A DNA stretch of 64,000 nucleotides from Theocolax elegans (GCA_026168455.1 CM047426.1:83107986-83171985), one strand, 5' to 3'; shown: positions 45,691-59,239, counted from the first letter of the stretch. The notes: a model not told the origin generated them from the sequence alone. A program made the numbers and translations.

Positions 45691-48600
45691 ATCTCGAGCA
45701 CAGTAAAAAAATAGTCTATGAGCAGCTGAAGTTGTATCCGGAGGTCACTGGTAACTTAAAATTACTTGCAAAGCCATACAAAATGTTCTATTTACTTTTA
45801 ATATTTTAACAAGCGAGTTTTTTTTCTTAATTGCTGACTTTCTTTTATTATTGAAGATATATAGAGCATGGGAAAGTGAGAATAAATTACGCTAAAACGC
45901 ATTTAAATAATGCCACGCATTATATCGTACAAACTTGTGAGCTATAAATGGTTATTTAAGTTTCAGTAGTATAACCTGATTATGGTCAGGCAGTGCAATT
46001 TTAAGAGAACATGTTATTAACACATATATATTACTAAGTAATTTTCTTACAATATATTCATATAAATTTTCATATCAATTAATTTGTTTGTAATAATATT
46101 AAGTTGTTTTTTTTTTAAACATAAATTCGTTTACATTCTACAAATTCGGGAAAGTCACCATAGTACGGATGTTATAAAATTCTCCAATTTTGTTTCACAT
46201 TTTACCTAAATAATTAAATTATAGTGATAGACAATGAAAACGAAAGTAAACTAGAAAATTTTCAATTTTGTTATTCTATTTTAGGTTTAAACGTTACATA
46301 ATTCTACAATGCAGTGAGACTTCATTGAGAAAACAACAAAGGAGAATTTCGAAGCGCGTATTTGTTGGAATTGTCCATCGAAAGTAGCCGACTGATAAAG
46401 GCGCTTTGCGAGCTTCTGCCAAAAAGTAAACAAAAGTCCAACGGGAGGCAATCGAACGACCGATAACAATTCTCGTTTGTTTTTTCTCCTTCTCTTCCTT
46501 TACAAGAAAAAGCTGGCCCTCTCTCGGATGGAAAGCCTGACCTTATCTTCGTTTTACTACTTAAGGCGTACTTCGTTACTCTAGTTAAATATTGAAATTC
46601 ATACAATTAAAATACTATTCACTATGATTATTTAATAAATTAAAATTTCTTTAATTTTACATGACAATTTGCCTTAATTTTATACTATTAGTTTTCTGTT
46701 AAATCTTAATTGAAATAAAATAATAGTTTAATTACTAGAAACATTTAATTTAATTGAGCTATCTTAATCTTGTATATATACTAATTAAACAAAACAATTT
46801 AAATTCTAAAGTTATACAACTAAACAATACAATTTATTTACATTTTGGATTATATAAAGTTTTACCGTACTAATTGCAGCCAAGCAAAAAAAAACTTGGA
46901 AAGTATATAGTGACGCAATGTCTGACTTCGGTAACAATCCAAACCAGTCAATAACGTTTCTAATTTGTTTTTTCAGAAGAAAACAAAAAGTATATAATTA
47001 CATCTGTCGCAATAAATTACAAAATAAACGTACCCGCGATATATATATATACATTTCGTTTTCTTTATTTTTACGTAATTCCTATTACTTTGACATTTCT
47101 TTTTATATGCTTGCTTTTTTTCTATGCAATTTGACTCTTGGTTGAAGGAGGAACGAAAGAAAAGAGGGCTAGACCAAGGCATTAAAACGAGGGCGTACTC
47201 GTTAAGGAGGCCGCATCGTCGCATGAATTAAAACACGCTTACTCCAGTCTCCGTGACTTTGTCCGTGCATTTGCATGAGCAACGAGTAAAAAAAAGAGGA
47301 CGCGATACGATGCTTCCATGGATGAATTTTTCTTTCCTCAAGGAATTTTACTGGTTTCTTTTTAAGTCGAGCGGTTCTTATTAATTCTGATCGATATACC
47401 AAGTTATACGCTTGTATATAATAATAATGCAATATTGTGAGAGGTGTATGTTTTTTTACCGGAGTAAAAAATTTGTAGGAAACATTGATGATATGCGCGA
47501 TTTCGACAAAAAGTGATAATACTTTGTATGTTGCGGTTCCTTCGAATTTTGTGTATACTTTAGTGGATCGAGTATTAATTTTCTGAACAATAGTACAAAA
47601 ACTTATGTATATACTTGCGTATATATCTTGACATTAATGTGTGTAGAAATTTAGAATTGAATTTTATTATGAGTAACTGTTGTATTATTTATATTATTAC
47701 TCATTTTTATTCTTAATTCTCATAAATATTACACGTTAAATATTTATGAAAATTAGAAACTACTGATTTTCGTGGTAAATCGGATTTCTGTAATTTATAA
47801 TGATAGATAGGTTATAACTTTTAATTGAAACGTAGCATCTGCTCGGATTAAATTTAACCAAAATTCGTATTCAATATTTTCAGTGGTTATTTAATCGAGT
47901 TAAACTTTAGATTTGTTAATATAAAGATTTGAATTCATAATTTTTATGCTTTGCATTTGTAGTTTACAGTTGCAACTGTTAATTATAAATTAGTATTACG
48001 GAGAGTGTAGGTGTATACCTATAAATTCAATGGATAAAAATTGGCCATTGCATCAACTGCTTTTACAAAAGCAGCATAAGGCTGGGACACATGTCATTCA
48101 ATAATTCATTTTCAAAATTAATCTCAACGACTATTAAATCAACGGTCATTTTGCCAATAGGTCACTGTCAATCTTGTAAAAGGCTTGATGAACGCAGGTG
48201 TGATAAATACGAAAAAGCCATTTTACATCGAGTGACAAACTGAAATAAATCGATTCATTCATTTTGAATATATATGTGTATCTATGAAAGAAAACATTGT
48301 ACCATTAATAAATTTGTTTTTAATATTGTAATTATAAATTACTACGGAATGTATTTGCAGACATAGACATTAATAAATATTCATTGACAAAGTAAAAGTA
48401 AAACCTTGAATCTCTAGTTATAATTTATTAACATTTTATAAGACAGAAACATTTGTATAGTATCAACGAATATCAAGTTAAGATAATTCTTCTTAATATA
48501 TCGTGAATAGAAAATTAAATTTAGCAAATTTAAAATTTTAATTAAATTCTGAATATTATTAGTTAATATTTTAAAAATAATCACATTTTAGATAGATAAA

Positions 48601-49060
48601 AAGTATAAAAATAATCAACCAATAAACATGTGGTCTCTTATTTATTTCACACGTGTTTTCGCAATTCTGTTTTCTAAAAAAGTATAAAGAAATACTTGTG
48701 GCTTTAAAGGCAGTTGTTTGCGTGTTTTTTTCTTCTAAAGTATTCTGTGGGCGCGCGTGCATGGAGAAGAAAGAAAAAGGTAAAGAGGGGAAAAAGGAGG
48801 ATGAAGAGAGGTGAGTAGCGCAGAAGGAGATTAAAAAACCGCAACCGTGAAATGAGAGCTCATCGCGCGTTGCGCGATGCGTACAAATCTGTCGGTTTCA
48901 ATTTTTACGTCGACTCGAGGGGCGTTTCTGCTTCGGTGGTTTTTACTCTCCTTTTTTAAGAGGTTTTTCACCAATTTTAAAATTGTTTCTCGGATGCTTG
49001 CATATACTCAGATTTATTTAATTAATCTTTTCGAAATTTAATAAATGAATCGAATTTCAA
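45691..49060. other. AT-rich spacer, no gene seen
   Basis: Mostly AT-rich. GC-richer patches lie at about 46330-46570, 47140-47350 and 48720-48930. The frames crossing them are short, lack ATG starts or contain TA-repeat-coded residues. Nothing is supported. Confidence 0.5.
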
Positions 49061-49592
49061 ATGTTTTACATATTACATAAAGATTCCAGAGAATACTTAT
49101 ATTATCTTAAAATTAGTCTAATCAGTAAAATCCTTAGAAAAGTACTTAGAGTAGAAGAGCAAACATTGATCGACTGGAAGTTAAATCGAAAAAAACAGAG
49201 AAAATTAAGCCGCTCACGTGAACCCCCAAAGACTGTGTCGAAGCATCCGGCTGCTCTAGTGCAAATCCGCAATTACTTGGCCCACCACTGGAAGAAGCCC
49301 GTTGAAGATAAGGACATAGAGAAGACATAGGGGGTTTTAAGCGGCTGCCCGTAGAAAGGTGATTCCTCACCGTCGAAAAGTTTTTTCCAAACTTGGCTCT
49401 ACTTGGCTAAGATTTAGAGCGGTTTATCTAACAAGAGCGCAGGCAAATGCCACCTTACGGTGTGTGCACGAGCTACATGTGTTTGGACTCACATCTTTCC
49501 GGATCAAAGTACGAAATGGTAAAACGGGTGTTATTGCAGGTGAATTGATGAGTGAATATTTGGATTTCGCTTTCGAACGAGTAATTCAATGA
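49061..49592 (+). pseudogene. Exon-like GC-richer island, possibly an eroded coding region
   Basis: Within very AT-rich DNA, 49140-49592 is GC-richer and carries two adjoining frames. An 89-codon frame ends in TAG at 49328-49330 (lysine/arginine-rich, then ALVQIRNYLAHHWKKPVEDK). A 77-codon frame in a different phase ends in TGA at 49590-49592 (containing RAQANATLRCVHELHVFG and GVIAGELMSEYLDFAFERV). Both read like protein, and the frame change between them would suit a decayed gene or two exons. I recognise no family. Confidence 0.25.
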
Positions 49593-51060
49593 AAAATTCA
49601 TAGGAAAAATTCATTTGCGTGTTAATTTATTTTTTACTAAAATAGGTTATAATCAAGCTAAAAGAAATTAAAAATATTTCGATTTTCTTAATAGATCAAA
49701 AAGTTTAAGCGGTTTCGAATCATTTTGCTTTTGTTTCCAAGTAAAGGAAACGTTATATTCGTAAAATTTTAAGATTTGCTAAAAACATGTTAGAAATATC
49801 TTTTGACATGCCTAGAGTTCAAATCATGTTCTTTTAGAAAATGTGTATAAGGATGTGTGTGTGTTTGTACGAATACCGTGTTAAATGCGTGTTTATGGAT
49901 ATATTAATACACATACTGCATAACTCATGTATAGTCTGTCAGATCGGTTTTCGAATATTTTAACATAAAAAAGAACGTTCTAAAACCAAACTACATAGAA
50001 TAATTTAATTTAATGATACATAAAAATTGACCAAACGATACAAGCGACTAGCTGGTCAATTAAAATTAGAGAAAATTGAGCTCTCTTCCCTCCTTGTAAC
50101 GTCAATGCCAAAAAGTGGGAAATGCATTTCGATGCAGACACATTTTGATTTTTGGAGGTGTAGGCAGGTATTCTACCAGTTGTAGTTTAAGGGAATAGTT
50201 ACATCTAATTTTTTTTCTCCTGTAAACGATGTATTTCCTTAACTTAGTTATACTCCTTAAAATTATATTAAGAGACGTATATAAATAGTTGTAAATACAA
50301 CTAATTATTTTAATTATTACAAAATTGTAGATTAGTTTCAATTGTACAAGGAAACTTTATTATACCACGTTATTTAAATCATTATGTTAAATAAACATTA
50401 TTTAAAATGCATTCATTTTTACGATAGATTACAATGTTTATTACCGTACGGGAGGCGGAAGCTGGATAAACTTAGTATTTGTTGGCTATTCATCTAATTT
50501 TTATTTTGTGTAAGAATAAATAAAGAAGCATTAGTTTATATAAGCAAATATTTATAGGTATTACTTACATGATTTAAGCGGATACGTTTTTACTTGTACT
50601 AATTATTTTAATCTTAATATCGTAGAAGTGTTTGAGTCTAATCAAATTTACAAAGTAATATGCATGAAATAGCGCTTGTTCAATCCTTTTCTTTAGAAAA
50701 AAATTAATGATGTGAGTGTTCCGCATAACATCGACTTCAAGGGAAGTACTTGACCTCCGGGTAACGGATCTTATCCTAACTTTGCTACTTTTTTTGTAAT
50801 ATACAAAAATATGAAGAAACCCAAGTTATTACTTGCCAATGGCCTACTTTTACGAAAGTTGTTTGACATCTAACAATATTTTCAATCAAAATTACTTTCA
50901 CTTTGATCGCTTATAACTCGAAAACGAATATTGACAGGAACTCAAACCAAAAACTAAAAGATATTTGAATTCAAGTAGATATGGTTTGAGAAAGAAGAAG
51001 CTGAAATTGCTCAATTTAAAGCAAAGTTATGAAGAAAATAAGAAATTGAAGAATTTTAGG
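49593..51060. other. AT-rich spacer
   Basis: No frame of interest. From about 50690 the sequence is more complex and leads into the repeat structure at 51061. The phrase CTTATAACTCGAAAACGAA (near 50911) has the feel of a dispersed repeat, but there is no second copy in the window. Confidence 0.4.
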
Positions 51061-51240
51061 TTGCCGATTGAAAATTATTTTTAAGAAGGTGCCAAAAATA
51101 ATAGTCTTTAATATGTAGTAATTACAGACATTAAGGTGTTGACACAATTTTTAACAAAGAAAAAAGACCTTTATTTTTTGTCACCTTCTTAAAAAGAATT
51201 TTCAATCGGCACCTTCTTAAAATAATTTCTGAATCGGGTC
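51061..51240. repeat. Three copies of a ~30-bp motif, one inverted and two direct
   Basis: The motif is ACCTTCTTAAAAAGAATT followed by TTCAATCGG. An inverted copy is at 51061-51093. Direct copies are at about 51180-51208 and 51208-51237, the last with a few changes. The inverted and first direct copies would form a hairpin with a ~30-bp stem and ~85-nt loop. This suggests the end or core of a small non-autonomous element. Confidence 0.6.
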
Positions 51241-51455
51241 CCTTTTGTACTATACCAATGATGAAAATGATCGAAACCACAAACTTCTTCGTAAGGTCTT
51301 TTATTCGCATACAATTTTCATTTATAACATGCAATTTTGTTCAAAAAGTGGCCTGATGATTACCGAAAATTTGAAACAGTCTGCAAATATACATAACTTT
51401 TAGTTAAATGAATAAAGTTTCATGCATGTTTAAAAGCTTATTGTTTATTTGACAG

Positions 51456-51650
51456 CCTTTGTATCAATTCCTCAACTCTACTGATGAACGCACAACAATT
51501 CTGGCAAGTTATTACCAGCATAAACTACTTCTGAAAAACATTCGCAATTCATTGGCTAGAGAGGTTATTAAATGCGAGAAAGTCAGGCGATCACCTGTAC
51601 AACTTGAATCATTTGAATATGCAATTGTGATTTATTTGTTGTGGTATTAG
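51456..51650 (+). CDS. Exon-like segment, unidentified
   Basis: A strong acceptor-like TATTGTTTATTTGACAG ends at 51455. From there a frame is open for 64 codons to TAG (51648-51650). The peptide is mixed and protein-like (STDERTTILASYYQHKLLLK, then a basic/acidic middle and a hydrophobic IVIYLLWY end). The surrounding DNA is AT-rich and repeat-like, so this may be a fragment of a transposon gene rather than a host exon. No domain is recognised. Confidence 0.25.
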   Translation, partial: PLYQFLNSTDERTTILASYYQHKLLLKNIRNSLAREVIKCEKVRRSPVQLESFEYAIVIYLLWY

Positions 51651-52718
51651 CTATGTGTGAATGTTTATGTGTAATTTATTTGCGCTTTAACATATCGACA
51701 TAAGCATTTTTTGAGTTATAGCTAGAGAACTTGTTGAAAATTGTTTCCAGGCGAATGTCATGATATCGGTTCCATTGAAAACTAAGAATATTATTTAATA
51801 TAGTTACATACACAAAATAAACAAAAGTCTAATATAGTAACAACTTCGGGTTATTTAAGAATTACAAATTTGTCTGCACAATTCCGAGTAACTTTAAACA
51901 CTAAATGGCCGGTCCCAACGGTTTAGTACAAATACAATAAGCCAGTTTTAATGTGTTTTTCGTCTACGCGTTTTCTCTACGCACACATGACGTTCGGTCG
52001 GGAAAGTCTCCGTTGGCAAAGTGCTTATGACGTTGCAAATCTATGACTTATTGCAGTCAGTCTGTATTCCAGTGAGTCTAGTTGGACATCACGTACGAAC
52101 AACAAGTTTTTCCGATTCTTATTGTACATTCACGCGGTAACAATTAAATTCTTGCTTCTTATCAGTTGTCGGTAAGTTTACTGTTTGAATTCCTTGGGTG
52201 ATTATAATTTAACTGATCCAACAAAAAAAGGTGTGACTGGTGATTGACACCATATATTTTCTACGATCATAATTAGGCAATCAATATCACGTTATCCGTT
52301 CACGAAGTCAACCGAGCAACCTCCCAAACGTAATAATTACAATTACATACTAAAAAAATATACATCTAATTATTATGAAAAGTTTAAAAAATTTAAGAGG
52401 TATTTATGACACTAGGCTTTTTTCCTAAGAGCCAATAATTCAACGATCTTTTGGGCTCAATTGTGACTTTAGTTCTTTTCAGATTTTAGTTTAGGTTTAA
52501 CCTTTTCTTTATACTAATCCTAATGTTTTATAAACCATTAGATTCTTTTCATGTTGTACATAATTTGAACGCTGCAATATCTATTATAAATCTTTTAAAA
52601 TAAGCGAAATATAAACCGTTCAGGTACATCGTACGATAGTTATGAATATATCCATTTCTAAATCAAGCAAATGTGTTTCCGATCATTTTTTAACAAAAAT
52701 GTAAATAACTTAATAATT
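51651..52718. other. Spacer, no gene seen
   Basis: AT-rich with a GC-richer patch at about 51900-52150. No frame reaches a meaningful length. Confidence 0.5.
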
Positions 52719-52904
52719 CAATAACCCACTAACCCTATTGTTCTCCCATCCATTGTTGAGATCTTACATATATCTATAAATATATATACATACATACTTA
52801 AATCTAGGGATTTGTGCCGCATTATTCGGTAAAGAGAGACAAGGACCTCAGGGTTATAGAGCCATAACATCTCGACAATAGGTGAGAGAAGAATAGGGTT
52901 ATTG
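52719..52904. mobile_element. Small MITE-like element with inverted ends
   Basis: The ends are CAATAACCC and GGGTTATTG. The inverted arms extend about 40 bp (left to about 52767, right from about 52864) with several mismatches and an 8-bp tandem insertion (ACTAACCC) in the left arm. The total length of 186 bp and lack of coding sequence fit a miniature inverted-repeat element. I see no clear target duplication, so it could also be a simple foldback. Confidence 0.45.
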
Positions 52905-54648
52905 GATTTTATTTTTCTACATATTTGATTTTATATATTTACATATTTCATCATTTTTTAACAATTTACCAAAGAAACCCAATTTTTTTAGATTGACATT
53001 AATAATTGATTTTGAATTATTGGATTAAAAAAAAAGTTAATCCATCAAAATTTCTATTTTTATTTATATATTTAGTTATTTTACAAAGATTTACCAAATA
53101 AAAAAAAACAATTTTTTGAGTGGGATAAATCGAACAAGATCCCTTTAATTTTATGTGAGCCGAATATTTAATATAACTTAACGGATTAATAACGTACGAA
53201 TAGTCAAAAAGTTCAAAAATACAGAATAAGTAGATAAGATAACAATCTAGATATCGAATGACACATCCAATTAAATTTATATCTAGACTAGAATGAACTC
53301 TTTGAAAAAGTCTTCAAATTACAGACACCCGAAACTCTCGATAGCCGGTCAGATGTCCCAGACGGAGGGCAAAAAGCGGAACGGTAAAAGCGCGAGCGCG
53401 GAAAACGTTAAAAAGTGAAATGGGCATGGTAGAATGAGGAAAGCGAGCGTAAACGGAAAAGGTTTCGTCGCGTTGATACACACGCACACACCCACATACA
53501 CACACACAACCACACTTATATAGATATACCTATATCTCGTATCGACCAATGGTATATTTTGAAAAATCCTGTTAGTTAGTAAGACCGGCACGTTCGAGGA
53601 TTTATCTTGGACTGCAAACTGCACACGCTGATATATATATATATAGGGGTAGGTAGGTAAAAGGTCGACTGGTCGAAGTTTTAGCCACGCGGTTTTTCTT
53701 TTCCCTCGGCTTTCCCTCTTCTTATACTTAGACGTTTCATGTGATCGGTTGGAGTTCTAAGTGTAGGTATTTCTGTCCATATATATTTGTGTGCATGTAT
53801 ATGTGTGTGAATGCGCGTACGAATGTGACCGGTCTACGGCTGAAATTTTTGTTGAATCGATCGATTAGATTATCGCTATAGCTTCTAGCGATAGGGATTT
53901 TGTAGGTATTAAGAAGTTTCTACTTTATTGATCTACGATTATATTTATAAACATTATGAAACGTCTTATTTTATAAATATTTTTCTTATACGGATTTATA
54001 TTCATTTATAAAAGAGATAATAGGTTAATGCATCAATATACATCTATACACCTTTCAATCTTCTTTTATTTTCTACCCTCATTTTTGTTGATAATACGGT
54101 AAACCATTAGCTCTATCAAGCGTTTATGGCTTTTCCGGGATCATTGCGATATAACGTTCGTTAATGTGCAAAGTGGGCGCGCTTAACGGATCTATTTACT
54201 TTTCTTCCCTTTTCGTATACAAACTGATTCAATTATTTCAGGGTATATCCGCTCGGCAAAAATTCGTCGGCTTTTATCTATTTTCCTTGCTTCTATATGT
54301 TTATTTCGGTAATTGACATTCGATATTTATTCCAACCCTCGTTCTATCCTTACCTTATTACCGGCTTGCATTCTAACCTTCAACTTGACTCTTTATTATA
54401 TTCATCAATGAATTACCTCTTATCTTTCTACTTTAATTTATAGGTGCATTACTTAACTTACGTTTTAAGCTGGTTGAATGAATCTTTCTTGGCTGATTAT
54501 ATTATATATAATTTCATATAATTAGCATATATATAATATTGATTTTGTAATTATTTAACAATTTAATAAAATCGTTTATTCATTCAATTTTTTCAATACA
54601 GTTATGTATCGTGAGAATGTCTAAGAAATGTAAACAAAATTATATAAT
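52905..54648. other. Spacer with microsatellites
   Basis: A CA microsatellite at 53477-53515 and a TA run near 53630-53645 lie in a GC-richer patch (53330-53850). The rest is AT-rich. The frames here are microsatellite-coded. Confidence 0.5.
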
Positions 54649-55443
54649 TTATATGATAAATGAATTTATTGATCTCCACAAGCCAAAGAAATATTCCTCA
54701 CAACTCAAGTAAGGCGGACTGTATTAATACCAGCCACTATAGAAACCTCACAGGATGAGTGTTAGAAAAAAGACTAAGACAAGCTAAGTCAAAAAAATAT
54801 ATAAAATTTAATTGATTGTAATATAAAATTAATGAAAACTTAAAAAAATGGAAAAAAATAAGTAAAGAAAAGAAAATTTAATGTATTTCGCCCTGAGTAT
54901 GCCTGGTGGGCTCATCAGTAGAGTCCAGGCATCTCGTCTCTAGATACAGATGAAAGATATACAAATTTTTGAAAATCAGCTCTATCCCGACGAGGAAGAC
55001 ATGGGGTATATATGCCCTACCGATAGCAAACTTTATTTTGTTAATATGTGGCACTTAATAAAGTTTGCTATCGGTAGGGCATATACCCCATGTCTTCCTC
55101 GTCGGGATAGAGCTGATTTTCAAAAATTTGTATATCTTTCATCTGTATCTAGAGACGAGATGCCTGGACTCTACTGATGAGCCCACCAGGCATACTCAGG
55201 GCGAAATACATTAAATTTTCTTTTCTTTACTTATTTTTTTTCCATTTTTTAAGTTTTCATTAATTTTATATTACAATCAATTAAATTTTATATATTTTTT
55301 TGACTTAGCTTGTCTTAGTCTTTTTTCTAACACTCATCCTGTGAGGTTTCTATAGTGGCTGGTATTAATACAGTCCGCCTTACTTGAGTTGTGAGGAATA
55401 TTTCTTTGGCTTATGGAGATCAATAAATTCATTTATCATATAA
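54649..55443. repeat. Very long near-perfect inverted repeat (hairpin)
   Basis: The left arm 54649-55037 (389 bp) and right arm 55057-55443 (387 bp) are reverse complements, separated by a 19-nt loop (55038-55056). Differences seen: a 2-bp indel in the TATATATG stretch (left 55006-55013), a length change in two poly-A/T runs, and one substitution (ACAAG versus ATAAG) near the outer end. The inner ~90 bp of the left arm reads as an acidic peptide from ATG at 54950 (IFENQLYPDEEDMGYICPTD), preceded by a CTCTAGATACAG acceptor-like site. The 2-bp indel breaks this frame in the other arm. No target duplication is visible at the ends. If transcribed, it would fold into a ~388-bp dsRNA. Confidence 0.95.
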
Positions 55444-58400
55444 CTTATAATATAAACAAGCAATAAATTCACGAATTTTAAAATTATATAATTTATATTT
55501 TAAGTTTAAATTTTTAATAATAAATTAATTTTTCTAAATTTTATCTCAGATTTGTCTTTTTAATACCTTTAATATATATTTACATGTAATATAATTTAAC
55601 AAAAAAGAAAAAAATATTTTCACATAAAATGCGCGAAATAATAAACTTTATTATTTTGTAACATTATAAATTCCTGTCTTGTTTGTATCTATTAACGGCT
55701 AGAAAAAAAGTGAACTATTAAAATTCAAAAATGCACTTAGAGCCTTATAATTGATGAAAAGAGCCATCAAGTTACCAAATATGCGGTACAATTGCAAAGA
55801 CTAACATACGCGTGCACAGGACGCATGATTCGTTTGAAAATGACCCTTTGAGCGCTCTTTGTCTCTTTGGTCTTTATCTATATATATATATACATACATA
55901 TCTCTATCTCTCGGTGGCGTCCAATGTGTGCGCCTATGCGATTACGAGGTTTCATAACGGGCGCTCACGTATTCAACGCATTACATATACGCTATACATA
56001 TATACTTGTGTGTATATACATAGTGCAGACAGGTCGCTGAGAAAATTTAATAAAAAGGAATAAGAATACAAAAAATATGTTTATACGATACGAGGAGTAG
56101 AAAAATAACGTATGACGCATTATATGCACGGCTTGGCGCTACAAAAAAAAATATGAAAATATACGGAAGCGTGTTGCTCTATGCTTTTACGAAAGGTATA
56201 GCATAGATGGACGAGGCTTCTCTTTAGGTGAATGATGAGGTGGACGTGCAAAAATTCGACCATTAAAACTGCTGCTTTATATCTAAAACAGTTTTAATTT
56301 GTATATTTAATGAGTAATTTTAATTAATTCGGTTGATTTTTAATATTATTACAGTTTATTTCCGATATTTTTTATAATTATTACAATGTAACTATTAAAA
56401 GTGAGTGTAAGATACTTTTATGACAGGATTAAATTTCTTATCAACGTTTCAAGTAACTTTATATTTTATAAAATTTATAAAAAAAAATGTACCCCTTTGT
56501 TAAAAAGGTATTTTTATCTATTTGAATCACAATTCATAATTAATATAAGTAAATTATTATTTAGAGTAAGATTATTTTCATATTATAAAACAGAATTTAC
56601 AAAAACATATCGACTAATATGAGTTGTAAATCAGAAAAACTAATTGTAAGTTGTACGGTTTTTGATCGTTCTAAAGAAAAGCAAGTCAATTAAAAATTTC
56701 TGCATCGAACAACTCGCGTTTCATTTAATATGTGTATACACCATGAAAACCAGCCAAGTCAAAGCCAATAACACGTAGAGTTGTGAGGGCAAGATAAGCA
56801 CTCGTCAATTGATTTTCGCTTCGCTAGGAGCCTGGATTGGTGATCCTTTACGTTTTCTCATTGCAGTAAACTTTTTTTCATCGCTATACGCAGTCCACGA
56901 ACTTAGTCAAAGGATACGTTTCCGAGTGCACACATTTGGCAGAGTCGAATCCCTTTGGTATGTTTGTAAAAGATTCGTTCAGTCTCTTGTTTGTATAATC
57001 GTGAAATAAAAGAAGAATTCATTAAATTTGGTGCTTGAAGCATTTTAATACTGTGTATCAACTTTATTTGTAATTTAAAATTTATATTCAATAAAATAAC
57101 CGTATTACTTAATTTGCGAATTCATACAACGATAAAATACATGTATAGTAATATTATTTATGGTTTGTTTGTTTCAGACAATAATGCTGTTTCTAAAAAA
57201 TAAATTAATGTTGAAATGTAGAATATTTTCCATGCGAGGACGAGGATTGTTGCCGCATATGGAGCATATACATATTTTGATGCAATGATGATTTGACAGA
57301 AAACATTTGCTTCATTTTCACACAGGTCAACTATGAACTGAAGTAGATAAATCGACGTTTAGTCAGCCTTAACTAAAATTACTATTGAAAATACTTTAGT
57401 ATTGTTACCGCTTCAATTGTTAAGATTACTGCAAACGTTATAAAGGTGAAATATGTGGAGAACACGATTAACTGCTAAATAATGTCGATATATCCATCAA
57501 GGTGTATTGTAACTCGGATCTGCTTATCTGCGTGCTTTCCCTGGTATATTTAGCCAAAACAAGAAAACACAGGATGAAGGTATAGAACAAAAGGTTTAAG
57601 AAAAAGAGAGAAAGCCACCGGAAAACAGCTGGTGTGCATAAAACGCCGCAAGTTTTCTCTCTCCCCCTCCCCCCTCTCTCTCTCTCCTTTTTACGTGATT
57701 TTGCTCTTAACACCGTGGTGCCGGCGTTCCGGGGCTATTGCCCGTAAATCGTTTATTTAGTCGAATGTAAAAAGTACTTAGCTTGCCCTGTATAGAAGAC
57801 GACTTTATCCTTTCTTTTTTCTACGTTTCTCTTTCTCTCACTTTTTATCTACGGATCTTTTTTCTTACTTACTCTTTCTTTCGTCCGAGGTAAATCGATT
57901 TCCTTCTTGGCCTGATTCGCTGCGCTAGCAAGGCGCCATACAGCTGCTAATCGAATCACTTAATTGATTAACCGAAAAAAAGGTGCAGATTCGCGTTAAT
58001 TGTGAATTGATCGGTTTATTCACTCAGAAGGTTATTTCTGAGACAGGTTTTTGTTCGTTTATGCACTTAGTTTACTCTTTTTTACAGACAAAGACGTTTG
58101 AGTGGTATACAAAACTTATTATTTTTAACTTTATTATTTATTTATCATTATTCTTATAAATTACTTTTTTTTAATTATTGAAATTCTTGATAGAAAGACA
58201 ATTAAATTTTTCATATTGTAGTAATTACGTATCTTTCTAGTTGTTTGATCAATGTACAATTTTCCATTCTAAAAACTATTTAAAGAGACAAATTGAAACT
58301 TGTGTGATTGGTCATTTATTTGGATCTCAAATAATTATTCAAATTATTTAAATATTTCTCTTAGCACACATGAACTACAGTTTTTTTATAAATGCTGATC

Positions 58401-58694
58401 CAACTAGATACATATACTCAAAGCGTAATTCAACAAAACGCATTGACGCATCAAATGGATACTCCAAGTATAAATACTCGAGCTTAATATACACTCGTAA
58501 TTCAACGAACTTTCCGGTTTAATTTGAGATTAGCGAGACGCAAACTCACGAAAGCTCTTATAGCTCCTCCCATACGTGAGGGAGTGAGATACGCTCGAAA
58601 AAATAAGCGAAAATTAGTTATATTTCTTCGACGACTCGTAAGGCTCGAATAAGCCGAGGTCAAAAATATTTCAAAGAAAAGAGGAATAAGTACA

Positions 58695-58740
58695 TGAGAG
58701 AGAGCGAGAGGGAGAGAGAGAGAGAGAAAGCGAGAGAAAG
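58695..58740. repeat. (GA)n tract with GAGAG clusters
   Basis: Nearly pure GAGA repeat. In insects GAGAG clusters can bind GAGA factor near promoters, but no start site is evident here. Confidence 0.8.
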
Positions 58741-59239
58741 AATTTTCATTTAGAGATAAAGTTAAGAAGTTTAAGCTTTAGCGCTAATCTCTACGTGGAA
58801 TTTAGAGAAGAAAATTTTGCGATACTTTAAACTTTTTTAGATTATTGTAGGTTTTGGCTTATAACTGCCTATCTCGTAAAAGAAACTCACAGTTAAATTA
58901 TGTTTAAATGTTTATTTCAAAATAGAGTATTATGTACTTTTTAAATTAAATTAATTAGTGGATAATTTAATAGTTATTGGTATTGCTTTATTTATTCTTA
59001 TGAACGTCATTGTTATAAATGTATGCAAATTCTAATATTTTGTCTCTCTCGCATAACACATTTGCTAAAATGCAATTTGTAAATATTAAATCATACACTC
59101 ATCCCAACAAAGAAATGTTAATAATTTAGCAAAGACACGGAATTTTATTTGGGATTAACAGAAAAGAAACGAGATAAGTAAACACATTTCTCCCGAATTC
59201 CCTCGATAAATTTTCAACGGTTGGCCGAGCTTGGAAACG

